This document shows, piece after piece, positions 15,989 to 23,818 of a stretch of 64,000 nucleotides of DNA. The notes under the pieces are model-generated. The model saw only the letters and a list, made by a program, of their open reading frames with translations, did no database searches and was not told the origin of the DNA. The first letter of the stretch is position 1. The number at the start of each line of letters is the position of its first letter. A program made the position numbers and the translations under genes. The DNA is from Streptomyces sp. NBC_01233 (GTDB taxonomy: Bacteria; Actinomycetota; Actinomycetes; Streptomycetales; Streptomycetaceae): positions 434,001 through 498,000 of the forward strand of contig NZ_CP108514.1 of NCBI RefSeq assembly GCF_035989305.1. The letters run 5' to 3'.

Positions 15989-16032
15989 CCAGGACGACTT
16001 GGTGACCCCCGGCAGGAATCATTTTATTGAAA

Positions 16033-16049
16033 ATGGAAACCATTGCCAT
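16033..16049 (+). promoter_or_regulatory. Zur-box-like operator upstream of rpmG relic
   Basis: The sequence ATGGAAACCATTGCCAT is a 7-3-7 inverted repeat (ATGGAAA / TTGCCAT, six of seven pairs) inside an AT-rich stretch, ending 11 bases before the rpmG start codon. It resembles the ATGAAAA-nnn-TTTTCAT type of box used by the zinc repressor Zur in Streptomyces. The adjacent gene is a C-minus rpmG paralogue, a known class of Zur targets. Binding is inferred, not shown. Confidence 0.6.
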
Positions 16050-16060
16050 ATGTTAGCCTC

Positions 16061-16168
16061 ATGGCACGCACCGAAGTACGCCCGATCGTCAAACTCCGCT
16101 CCACCGCAAGAAGCGGCTACACGTACGTCACCCGCAAGAACCGTCGCAACGACCCCGACCGCATGGTG
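16061..16168 (+). pseudogene. rpmG: Ribosomal protein bL33 paralogue, 3'-truncated
   Basis: From ATG 16061 the translation is [20 protein letters not shown] then [15 protein letters not shown], the first about 35 of the usual 54 residues of bL33. It lacks the CxxC zinc ligands, as in the zinc-independent C-minus paralogues made under zinc starvation. After residue 35 the expected KYDP...HVEFREER end is replaced by unrelated sequence, and the frame stays open by chance for another 135 codons. The upstream Zur-like box and downstream rpsR tail indicate a collapsed zinc-responsive ribosomal protein operon. Confidence 0.75.
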
Positions 16169-16313
16169 ACACCCTGCCGGCCTGGGAGGCCGCGGGGGGG
16201 CGCGCTCTGCGTGGAGAACACGGGTCCGTGGCTGGCCTCGCTGCCGGACGCCGCCTGGGAGACGGTGCCACCCGTGCGCAGGGCGGCCGCCGCCCTGGGC
16301 TGGCATCTCGTAG

Positions 16314-16394
16314 AGCGCGCAGCAGCAGCGCCGGCTCGCCACCGCGGTCGAGAACGCCCGCGAGATGGCCCTGCTCCCCTACGCCGCGCGGTGA
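16314..16394 (+). pseudogene. rpsR: Ribosomal protein bS18 paralogue, C-terminal tail only
   Basis: A short in-frame stretch before the TGA at 16392-16394 encodes [20 protein letters not shown] followed by YAAR. This is the canonical C-terminus of bS18 (usual form [22 protein letters not shown]). A stop codon lies just upstream in this frame (16311-16313), so only about 26 residues remain. In Zur-controlled Streptomyces clusters an alternative rpsR commonly lies downstream of rpmG and rpsN, which matches the order here with the intervening gene lost. About 145 bases between the two relics are unassigned. Confidence 0.75.
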
Positions 16395-16457
16395 CCGGAC
16401 TCCGGCGGTCCGGCCCGTACGGGGCCGGCCGCCGGGTACGAGCCGGGCGCTCGGCGA

Positions 16458-16697
16458 CTACTCGCCCGCTCGGGCACGGGCGCCCGAGCGGGTGCGGCCC
16501 GCGGTCTGGGCCCGCTGCGGGTGGCGGCGTACGTACTCGTGTTCCAGCTCGTTCATCCGCTTCGTGTGGGTGACGAGCGCGTCGTCCGACCCGTGCAGCA
16601 GGGTCTCGTGGCGCGTGCGGTGGATGGCCTCCAGCTCCTTGAGCAGCCTGCCCTCCTCCAGCTTCCGCGCCGCCGGACCGCCGTCGTGCTCCGTCAT
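16458..16697 (-). CDS. DUF6158 family protein
   Basis: A 79-residue protein starting at ATG 16695-16697 with GGAGGAGG upstream. It contains the DUF6158 hallmark helix pair [20 protein letters not shown] and [20 protein letters not shown], then a basic tail. The family is small, cytosolic, found in actinobacteria and functionally uncharacterised. The longer in-frame upstream start adds a Gly/Pro-rich leader without a better ribosome-binding site. It is divergent from the TetR gene. Confidence 0.85.
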   Translation of the reverse strand: MTEHDGGPAARKLEEGRLLKELEAIHRTRHETLLHGSDDALVTHTKRMNELEHEYVRRHPQRAQTAGRTRSGARARAGE

Positions 16698-16819
16698 GGC
16701 ACGTGCACCTCCTCCGCCGGTCGGCGGGTTCACGCTCGGGCTTCACCCCCGGCCACTCCATCATCCTCCGCGGCGCGCCGTGCGTCCTCGTCAGCCGCCC
16801 CCAATCACGGGCCAAACTT

Positions 16820-16836
16820 AGTAGACACTGTCTACT
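16820..16836. promoter_or_regulatory. Perfect 8-1-8 palindrome, probable TetR operator
   Basis: AGTAGACACTGTCTACT is a perfect inverted repeat, AGTAGACA-C-TGTCTACT, 21 bases before the tetR start. A further half-site GTAGACA lies at 16844-16850, directly ahead of the start codon. Position and symmetry are typical of an autoregulatory TetR operator controlling the tetR-MFS operon. The binding protein is inferred from adjacency. Confidence 0.75.
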
Positions 16837-16857
16837 CGCGCTGGTAGACAAGGGTCC

Positions 16858-17490
16858 ATGGACCAGGAGAGACCCCTTCGGGAACGGCTGATCGACGTCG
16901 GTGCGGAGCTCGTCACGAGCGAGGGAACCGGCGCACTGGGGCTGCGGGAGATCGCACGCAGGGCAGGCGTCTCGCACGGCGCGCCCCGCCGGTACTTCCC
17001 CACCCACCACTCCCTGCTGTCGGCGATCGCCCGGCGCGGGTTCGCGGATCTCGGCGAGCGGATCGCGGCCGTGACCGCGGAAGCCGGCTCCGGATCCGAC
17101 GCCGACGCCGACGCCGAGAAGCCCTCGGCCCGGGAGCAGGTCCGGGCGATCGGGTGCGCCTACGTCGGCTACGCGCTGGAGCAGCCCGGAATGTTCGAGC
17201 TGATGTTCCGGCACGACCTGCTGGACAGCACGGACCGGGGCCCTTCCGACGAACCCCGGCTGCGGGAGTCGACCCTGCCGCTGTTCCGCCTCCTCCTCGC
17301 GCTCGTCTCGCGTTGCGGGGCGGCCGAACCCTCCGTCACCGCCGCCGCGCTGTGGGCCAACCTGCACGGCGTGGCGCAGTTGTGGCGCTGGGGCAGTCTG
17401 CCGCTGGTCCTCGGTGAGGACCGGTCCGCCGGTGTCGAGCGCATGGTCGGCGCAGCCGTCGACGCACACCTCGGGGGTGCACCCGCGTGA
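16858..17490 (+). CDS. TetR-family transcriptional regulator
   Basis: A 210-residue repressor starting at ATG 16858-16860. The N-terminal HTH (residues about 8-55) reads LIDVGAELVTSEGTGALGLR then EIARRAGVSHGAPRRYFPTH, the standard TetR DNA-binding layout. The C-terminal ligand domain contains FELMFRHDLLDS and VAQLWRWGSLPLVLG, a WHG-type (TetR_C_33-like) architecture. Its stop overlaps the start of the following MFS exporter by four bases (GTGA), so the two are co-translated. It likely represses the pair through the palindrome at 16820-16836. Confidence 0.92.
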   Translation: MDQERPLRERLIDVGAELVTSEGTGALGLREIARRAGVSHGAPRRYFPTHHSLLSAIARRGFADLGERIAAVTAEAGSGSDADADAEKPSAREQVRAIGCAYVGYALEQPGMFELMFRHDLLDSTDRGPSDEPRLRESTLPLFRLLLALVSRCGAAEPSVTAAALWANLHGVAQLWRWGSLPLVLGEDRSAGVERMVGAAVDAHLGGAPA

Positions 17491-18962
17491 GGCAGCGGAT
17501 CTCACTCCTCGTCAGCGTGGCCGGGGCCATGATCGTCGCCCTCGACGGCACCGTGCTGACGGTGGCGCAGCCGAGCCTGGGGCGCGACCTCGGGGCGAGC
17601 GTGACGCAGGTCCAGTGGACCAGTACCGCCTACCTGCTCTCGGTGGCCGCGTTCCTGGTGGTCGCCGGGCGGCTCGGCGACCGGTACGGGCACGCCCGGC
17701 TGCTCTTCGTCGGCGTGCTCGGATTCGCCGCGGCCTCGGCCGGCATCGTCCTCGCGCCCGGCGTGGGCTGGGTGATCGGACTGCGCGCCGTGCAGGGCGT
17801 GTTCGGTGCGCTGCTCCAGCCCGCGACGCTCGCGCTCCTGAGGCTCGCTTATCCGCCCGACCGGCTCGCCACTCCGGTCGCCGTGCGGACCAGCGCGATC
17901 GGGGTGGCCGCGGCGGCCGGCCCGCTGCTGGGGGGCCTGCTGGTCGCCCAGTGGGACTGGCGGGCCGTGTTCGTGATCAATGTGCCCGTGGCCGTGGTGA
18001 TCGCCGCGCTGACGCTCGCCGTACGGGCGCCCGCGCCGCCGCGTACGGAGGCCGGACGGCTGGAGATGGGCGGCGCGGCCCTGCTGGCGACGGCCCTCGC
18101 GGTGTTCGTGCACGCGCTGGTCGGCGTACCGGCGTACGGGTGGACCGGTGCGCCGACCGCGCTCGGGTTCGGGGCGGCCGCCGTGCTCGCGGCCCTGTTC
18201 GCACGGCGCGAGCGGCGCTCCGTACGGCCGCTCGTACCGCCCGCCGTGGCCCGGACCAGGGCGGTCACGGCCTCGATGGCGCTGCTGCTGCTGGTGTCCG
18301 CGGGGATGTTCGGGGCCCTGTTCACAGCCACCTTCCGGCTCCAGGACGTCCAGGGACTGGACCCGCTCGACACCGGACTGCGGGTCCTGCCGCTGACCGC
18401 GCTGATGGTCGCGGGGGCGCCCGTGGCGGGGGCGGCGCTGCGCCGGTTCGGGCCGCGGCGTACCGCGCTCACCGGTACGGGGCTGGTCGTCGCCGGGATC
18501 GCTGGGCTGGGCTCCGCGTCGGAGGTGGCCTTCGCGGTGCTCGGCGCCGGGTTCACCACCGTCATGGTCACCGCCACCGGGGCCGTGGTCGGCGAGGCCC
18601 CGGCCGGGTACGCCGGGGTCGTCGGCGGGCTCAAGCAGACGGCCATGAACGTCGGCCCGGCCCTCGGGATCGCGGTGGCCGCGAGCGCCGGGGTACGCGG
18701 CCCCTCGCTGCCGGCCCTGGCGGCGCTGGCCGCCGTGGGGCTGGTCGCGGCGTCACTGCTGCCCGGCGGCGCGCGCCCGGCAGCTGCGGGCGACCTCGTC
18801 GGCGAAGACGAGGGCCGGCGGGGCGAGGGCGGCCCAGCGTCGGACCGCCCAGCCGACGGCGAGGGGCGGCAGGGCGGGGATGGGCACGAGGCGCAGCGGG
18901 CCGTCGGAGCCGGGGACCTGCCAGCCGGGCAGCGCGGGCACGACGGCGTGCCCCAGGCCTAG
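17487..18962 (+). CDS. MFS drug exporter (DHA2/EmrB family)
   Basis: A 491-residue, 14-helix transporter starting at GTG 17487-17489. Family motifs visible are DGTVLTVAQPSLGRDLG in helix 1, VAGRLGDRYGHARLL (motif A) and an ARTRAVTASMALLLL segment midway. It follows tetR by a GTGA overlap and is the probable exporter of the TetR ligand. The hydrophobic core ends near residue 430 with VAASLLPGG; the last about 60 residues are polar, Gly-rich and antisense to the LysR gene, suggesting loss of the original stop codon. Confidence 0.88.
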   Translation: MRQRISLLVSVAGAMIVALDGTVLTVAQPSLGRDLGASVTQVQWTSTAYLLSVAAFLVVAGRLGDRYGHARLLFVGVLGFAAASAGIVLAPGVGWVIGLRAVQGVFGALLQPATLALLRLAYPPDRLATPVAVRTSAIGVAAAAGPLLGGLLVAQWDWRAVFVINVPVAVVIAALTLAVRAPAPPRTEAGRLEMGGAALLATALAVFVHALVGVPAYGWTGAPTALGFGAAAVLAALFARRERRSVRPLVPPAVARTRAVTASMALLLLVSAGMFGALFTATFRLQDVQGLDPLDTGLRVLPLTALMVAGAPVAGAALRRFGPRRTALTGTGLVVAGIAGLGSASEVAFAVLGAGFTTVMVTATGAVVGEAPAGYAGVVGGLKQTAMNVGPALGIAVAASAGVRGPSLPALAALAAVGLVAASLLPGGARPAAAGDLVGEDEGRRGEGGPASDRPADGEGRQGGDGHEAQRAVGAGDLPAGQRGHDGVPQA

Positions 18963-19661
18963 TTCGGCGAGCAGCAGGGCGGTGTCCCAGTCGGCCACGC
19001 TGGTGTCGGAGCGTACGTGGATGCCCGACTCGGCGAAGGCGCCGTCGAGGTGGGCGCGGGAGGCGGAGTTCTCCGGAAGCCGGATGTGGCGGATGCCGGC
19101 GAGGTCGGCGGGATCGATGCACGGGCGGGCGGCGAGGGGGTCGTCGGCGCCGACCGCGAGCACCCAGGGCAGTTCCATGACCGGGCGCTGTTCGATGCCG
19201 CGGACCGGTCTGCCGATGGTGATCCAGGCGAGGTCGAGGTCGTCGGCGGCGAGTGCGTCGAAGCAGCTGCGGCTGGAGTTCTCGGTCTGGAACTCCAGGC
19301 TCACCCCGGGGTGGAGGCGGCGGAAGGCGACGACGGCGTCGGACATGAAGTGCCGCACGGTCGTCGCGCCGGTGGTGACGCGCACTGAGCCGCCGCCGCC
19401 CCGTACGAGGTCGTCCACCCGGCGCAGGGCCCCGTCGAGACCGGCGATGCCGTCCGCCGCGGCCGCCTGGAGGATGCGGCCCGCCTCGGTGGGGACGACA
19501 CCGCGGGCGTGGCGCTCCAGGAGGCTCGCGCCGGTCTGCTTCTCCAGGCGGCGGACGTGCTGACTGACGGCCGACTGGGTGCAGCCGAGGTCGCGGGCGA
19601 CGGCGCTGAGGCTGCCGGCACGGCAGACGGCCACGAGCACACGAAGATCGTCGAGGGTCAT
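18753..19661 (-). CDS. LysR-family transcriptional regulator
   Basis: A 302-residue regulator starting at ATG 19659-19661. The winged HTH is at the N-terminus (LRVLVAVCRAGSLSAVARDL, then CTQSAVSQHVRRLEKQTG). The LysR substrate-binding domain follows, with SVRVTTGATTVRHFMSDAVV opening the first lobe and GLGHAVVPALPGWQV near the end. The target is unknown; nothing lies immediately upstream on the divergent side except the frameshifted gene at 19846. Its 3' end overlaps the convergent MFS frame by about 210 bases. Confidence 0.9.
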   Translation of the reverse strand: MTLDDLRVLVAVCRAGSLSAVARDLGCTQSAVSQHVRRLEKQTGASLLERHARGVVPTEAGRILQAAAADGIAGLDGALRRVDDLVRGGGGSVRVTTGATTVRHFMSDAVVAFRRLHPGVSLEFQTENSSRSCFDALAADDLDLAWITIGRPVRGIEQRPVMELPWVLAVGADDPLAARPCIDPADLAGIRHIRLPENSASRAHLDGAFAESGIHVRSDTSVADWDTALLLAELGLGHAVVPALPGWQVPGSDGPLRLVPIPALPPLAVGWAVRRWAALAPPALVFADEVARSCRARAAGQQ

Positions 19662-19845
19662 GAGACCCAAGGTATCGCTTGGATGTGGGGAGCAAATCGG
19701 AGGATTGACTTGGGGTTTGGGCTGGATCAAGATCAATGCAGGGCCCGGGCGGCAACCCGTCCCCGCCTTCGCCACGGGGTCCGGACCCCCGGCGAAAGGC
19801 GTGGACGGGTGCCGACCCACCGCCACGACCCCGAGGGGAGTACCG

Positions 19846-20375
19846 ATGTCGGACCCCGCCGTCGTGTGGTTGCGGGAGCTCGGTGCGCAGGATTCGCGCA
19901 CCCCGGCGGGACCCTGCTCGCGCACCTGGAGCGCGTACGGGCGCTGCTCGCGTCCTGGGGCGCTCGGCCCGCACTGCAACGGGCGGGCCTGTGCCACGCC
20001 TTCTACGGTACGGACGGATTCCCCACCGCCCTGCTGCCGCTCGCCCGGCGGGCCGAGCTGGCCGAGGTGATCGGCGAGGAGGCGGAGGGGATCGTGTACC
20101 TCTACGCCGCCTGCGACCGGACGGCGTCGTATCCGACGCTCGCCCGCGAGGAGGCCGCCTTCCGGGACCGGTTCACCGGCCGTGTCCACTCCCCCGCCGT
20201 GGAGTTGCGGCGGGACCTCGCCGAGCTGTCGGCGGCCAACGAGCTCGACCTGGCGCGTATCGATCCCGCCTTCCGCGAGGCGTGGGGAGCCGAACTCCTT
20301 TCGCTGTTCGGCCGGTTCCGGGGGCTGCTGAGCGAGCCGGCCCGACGGGAGTGCCGGTCCGTGCTCGGCAGCTGA
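19846..20375 (+). pseudogene. DUF6817-like protein, frameshifted near residue 18
   Basis: The gene opens at ATG 19846-19848 behind GAGGGGAG with MSDPAVVWLRELGAQDSR. At about 19898 a single base appears to be missing, and the conserved continuation HPGGTLLAHLERVRALLASW, then LCHAFYGTDGF, is found in another frame and runs to a TGA at 20373-20375. The family is a small HD-like hydrolase-type fold of unknown function (His residues in HPGGTL..HL and LCHAFYGTDGF). The remainder is undamaged, so an assembly error is a real alternative to a true pseudogene. Confidence 0.7.
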
Positions 20376-20380
20376 GGGAA

Positions 20381-23300
20381 TCAGGGGGTGAAGGTCCAGC
20401 GCTGGGCCGGCGTGTCGTCGCAGGCGGTGCCGGTGAGAGTGGTGCCGTTGGCGGTGCCCGAGCCGGTCGGGGCGAGGCATAGGCCGGCGGTGCGCAGGGT
20501 GCTCCGGGGCCCCGCCTGCCAGATCTGGCCGGCGCTGCCGTCGCAGGTCCGGACGGTGACGCGGGCGGCGTTCGCGCCGTCGAGGCAGACCCCCGTGAGG
20601 CCGGTGAGGCGGCCGTCGCTCTGCAGGGTCCAGCGCTGGTTGGGGCCGCCGTGGCAGGTGTAGAGGGTGGGTTCGGTGCCCGGCGTGGTGGCGCTGTGCG
20701 GCAGGTCCAGGCAGCTTGCGGAGGCCGCGTTGACGAGGGTGGCGTCCGCGGGGAGCGGGGCCGGTCGGCCGGTGAGGCTGACCTCGGCGGCGCTGGTCCA
20801 GGGGCCGCGCCCGCCGGCCTCGGTGAGGGCCTTGAGGCGGAGGTAGCGGCCGGTCTTCGGGGAGAGGACGGCGGTCTTGGCGTCCGCCGTGTCGGGGAAG
20901 GCGCCGCTCGCGACCGGTGGCCCCCAGTCGGCGGTGGTGTCGGAGACGTAGACCGCGTAGCCGCCGATCCGGCCGTTGACGCCGCCGTCCTGGCGGGGCA
21001 GGTACCCGAGGCCGTCCACCGCGTAGCGGGCGCCGAGGTCGATCTGGAGCTCGTGCGGCAGCGCGGCGGGCTTCGGGCCGGACCAGGCGGTGTGCCACAG
21101 CGTGGCCGGGTTCCCGTCGAAGGCGCCCGCGGCGGCGCCGTTCTCGGCGCTGGTCTCCTGGCTGTCGGCGTAGGCCAGGGACCATGCCGACTTGTCGATG
21201 GGGGCGGAGGAGGGCAGGGTCTCGGCGGCGGGGAGGCTGGTGCCGGTGGCCGAGACGCTGAAGGCGCCCGCCTTGGAACCCGTCTTGATCCAGAGCACGC
21301 CGGAGCGGTCCGCCGGGTCGAAGAACCAGCCGGTCGCGGCGGAGTCGTAGGCGGCCTTGGAGGTCAGGCGCGCCACGGCGGCCCCGTCCACCGTGAGGGC
21401 CGTGGGCGCGGAGGCCACGTGGAGGGTGAACTCGTAGCCCCGGGAGGTCGGCTTGCCGGCGTAACTGCCGGTGGGGGCGCCGACATTGACGGTGACCGTG
21501 CCGGAGCCGGCCGTCGGGGCGCCGACGTCGACCTGCTGTCGGGCGTAGGCGCCGGACTGGTAGGCGCGGGTGCGGCCGTCGTCCTCGTAGAGGCTGAAGG
21601 AGGAGTTGCCGCGCGGGTGGATGTCGTAGGTGAGGGTGGAGACGGGCTTCTCCCCGGTGTGGTTCATCTGCGGCCACATCGGCACGACGGCGCCGCCCTT
21701 GACGAAGAGCGGGAGGGTGTCGAGCGGCGCCTGGTAGCCGTTGAGGCGGCCCGGGCCCGCGTACGTCTTCCCCGTCCAGTAGTCCGTCCAGGTCCCGGCG
21801 GGGAGGTGGATGCCGTCCCGGACCGAGGTGTCGGAGACGACGGGCGCGACGAGGAGGGAGTCGCCGGCCATGAACTGGCCACTGGTGGCGTTGCCGCGGG
21901 CCACCGGGTCGTCGGGGTACTCCAGGACCATGGCGCGGGTGCTGGGCACGCCGCTCTCGTGGGCGACGCGGCTCATCGTGTAGAGGTACGGCATCAGCCG
22001 CATCTTGAGCTGCAGGTACTTGCGGTTGATGGAGAGGTAGGGCTCGGCGAAGCGCCAGGGCTGCTTGTCCTGGTAGCCGGCGGACGGGTTGGTCGCGCCC
22101 CAGCCGGACATGGTCATGAAGGCCGGGGTGAAGGCCTTCCACTGCAGGTCGCGGGTGTACGTCTTGGGGCTGCCCCCGAAGATGCCGTCGACGTCGCCGG
22201 CGGCGTAGTTGAGGCCGGACAGGCCCGCTCCGGTGATCGCGGGGACGTGCCAGCGCATGTCGTCCCAGGTGCCGTGGGTGTCGCCGGTCCAGACGACGGC
22301 GTTGCGCTGGGTGCCCGCCCAGCCGTCGACGGTCCAGACGTAGCGGCGGGCGTCGGAGTTCTTCTCGATCCCGTCCACGGCCTGCTGCACACCGTCGAAG
22401 GCGTACTTGTAGCCGCTGCCGATCCACGCCACGTCGGTCTTCACCCCGCGGCTGCCGGCCGTGCCCACCTCGTCGGCGATGGAGCCGAGGCCGGTGGAGG
22501 TCCACAGGCCGGTCTGGAAGCCCCTGGACTTCAGGGCGTCCACCGTCGACTTGAGGGGCGCGGTGTAGCCGCAGCCGTAGCCGTCGTTGGGCAGGAACCA
22601 GCCCGAGGGCATGTCGGCGGCGCGGGCGTCCGTCGCGTAGCCGACGACGTCGGGAGTGGTCTGGTGGCGCGGCCGGTCGTGGTCGCCCTGGTAGTCGGGG
22701 TTGGAGGCGTTGAAGCAGTCGGCGTTGCCGAGTTCGAAGCCCCACATCGGCGCCATGAACGGCTTTCCGCTGACGTCGGTGTACGCGTCGAGCACCGATT
22801 TGAGCGAGTCGCCGGTGAAGTACCAGGCGTCGAAGCGCTTCTCGTCGTGGGTGAGGGTGGTGGGGGCGTTGAACCCGTAGGAGCCCGGGGCCCAGGTGTT
22901 GCGCATGACGCCGTAGCCGTTGGTGGACATGTAGAACGGGGCCGGGCTGGCGTTGTCGTTCTCGCGCCACTTGTTGTCGACGGCGATCGGGACGGTCTTG
23001 CCGCGCAGTGCCCATTCGCCCAGTCGCAGGCCGGTGCCGTAGAACTGCTCGTCCGCGCCACGGGCCAGGTATTGGGTGGTCTGGCTGCCCGTCCAGCTGG
23101 TGGGCTGGGTCTCCTGCCAGACGGGGGTGGTGTCGTCGGCGCGGTAGACGGAGAACCTCAGGGGTGCCTTGTTGACCCGGATGGAGAGGGCTCCGGTGGT
23201 GATCCGGTAGTACGCGCCGGCGTCGGAGTGGGACGTGGCCACGGAGCCGAAGTCGGTGGTGGTGGCGAGGTCGGAGCCGGCCGGGTCGTTGGTGAAGGCG

Positions 23301-23637
23301 CCGTCGGGCGAGAGCCAGAGGCGGAAGATGTCGGCGCGGGCGACGACCACGCGGGCCTTGGCTCCGCCGGAGGCCGTGACGGTGAAGGTGTTCCCGGACT
23401 GGGTGAAGCCGGTGACGTTGCCCGCGGCGGCCGTGGCGCCGGCAGGGGCCGCGGTGGCGGGTGGGGCGAGGGGCCTGCGGCGGACAGGCCCGCGACGGCG
23501 AGGGCGGCGGCGAGCAGGGCGGCGCCGAGGGTGCGGCGGCTCCGTGGGCGGGCCGGGCGCGCCCGGGCCCCTAACCGGCGTTGCCCGTCGTTCCGGTCGT
23601 GTCGGCGCTGGCTCCTGCGGATGCTCGGCAGTCTCAT
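20381..23637 (-). CDS. Secreted GH31 glycosidase with CBM32-like and ricin-B domains
   Basis: A modular exo-acting alpha-glycosidase of about 1085 residues. A GH31 N-terminal beta-sandwich leads to a TIM barrel with MAPMWGFELGNADCFNAS, YVWTVDGWAGTQ and VVWTGDTHGTWDDM, which contribute catalytic acids. A beta-sandwich, an F5/8-type (CBM32-like) domain (ENGAAAGAFDGNPATLWHT) and a C-terminal ricin-B/CBM13 domain with QRW and QIW repeats follow. The signal peptide (from ATG 23635-23637, ending LAVAGLSAAG) lies in a different frame from the catalytic region. A missing base in the G4 run at 23470-23473 would explain this. Substrate is unknown. Confidence 0.85.
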
Positions 23638-23758
23638 GGGGCAGCTCCTCGTGCGGTCCGCGTCACGGACACAGCTCTGGCATGCTCCCGACAAGATAGC
23701 GCTCCACCGCCCCTTGATGAAAGATGATGCTCGAAGTCGGCCAAGATCACGCACCTTC

Positions 23759-23782
23759 GAACATCAGAGGTGTGAACATCAG
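23759..23782. promoter_or_regulatory. Direct repeat GAACATCAG x2 upstream of GH31 gene
   Basis: Two exact copies of GAACATCAG occur at 23759-23767 and 23774-23782, fifteen bases apart, in an AT-richer patch between the GH31 gene (start 23637) and the 3' end of the S33 peptidase gene (23819). Their position upstream of a carbohydrate-active enzyme suggests a regulator-binding site for GH31 induction. No regulator gene lies next to it, so this is positional inference. Confidence 0.35.
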
Positions 23783-23818
23783 GGCAACGTCAAGCAAGGC
23801 ACGGCCCCCGCCGGCCCG

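Noticed and set aside
19662..23015. Very long minus-strand open frame upstream of the LysR gene
   Set aside because: It is an alternative frame of the GH31 gene joined to LysR by chance; composition is Arg/Pro-rich and the LysR domain has its own start at 19661.
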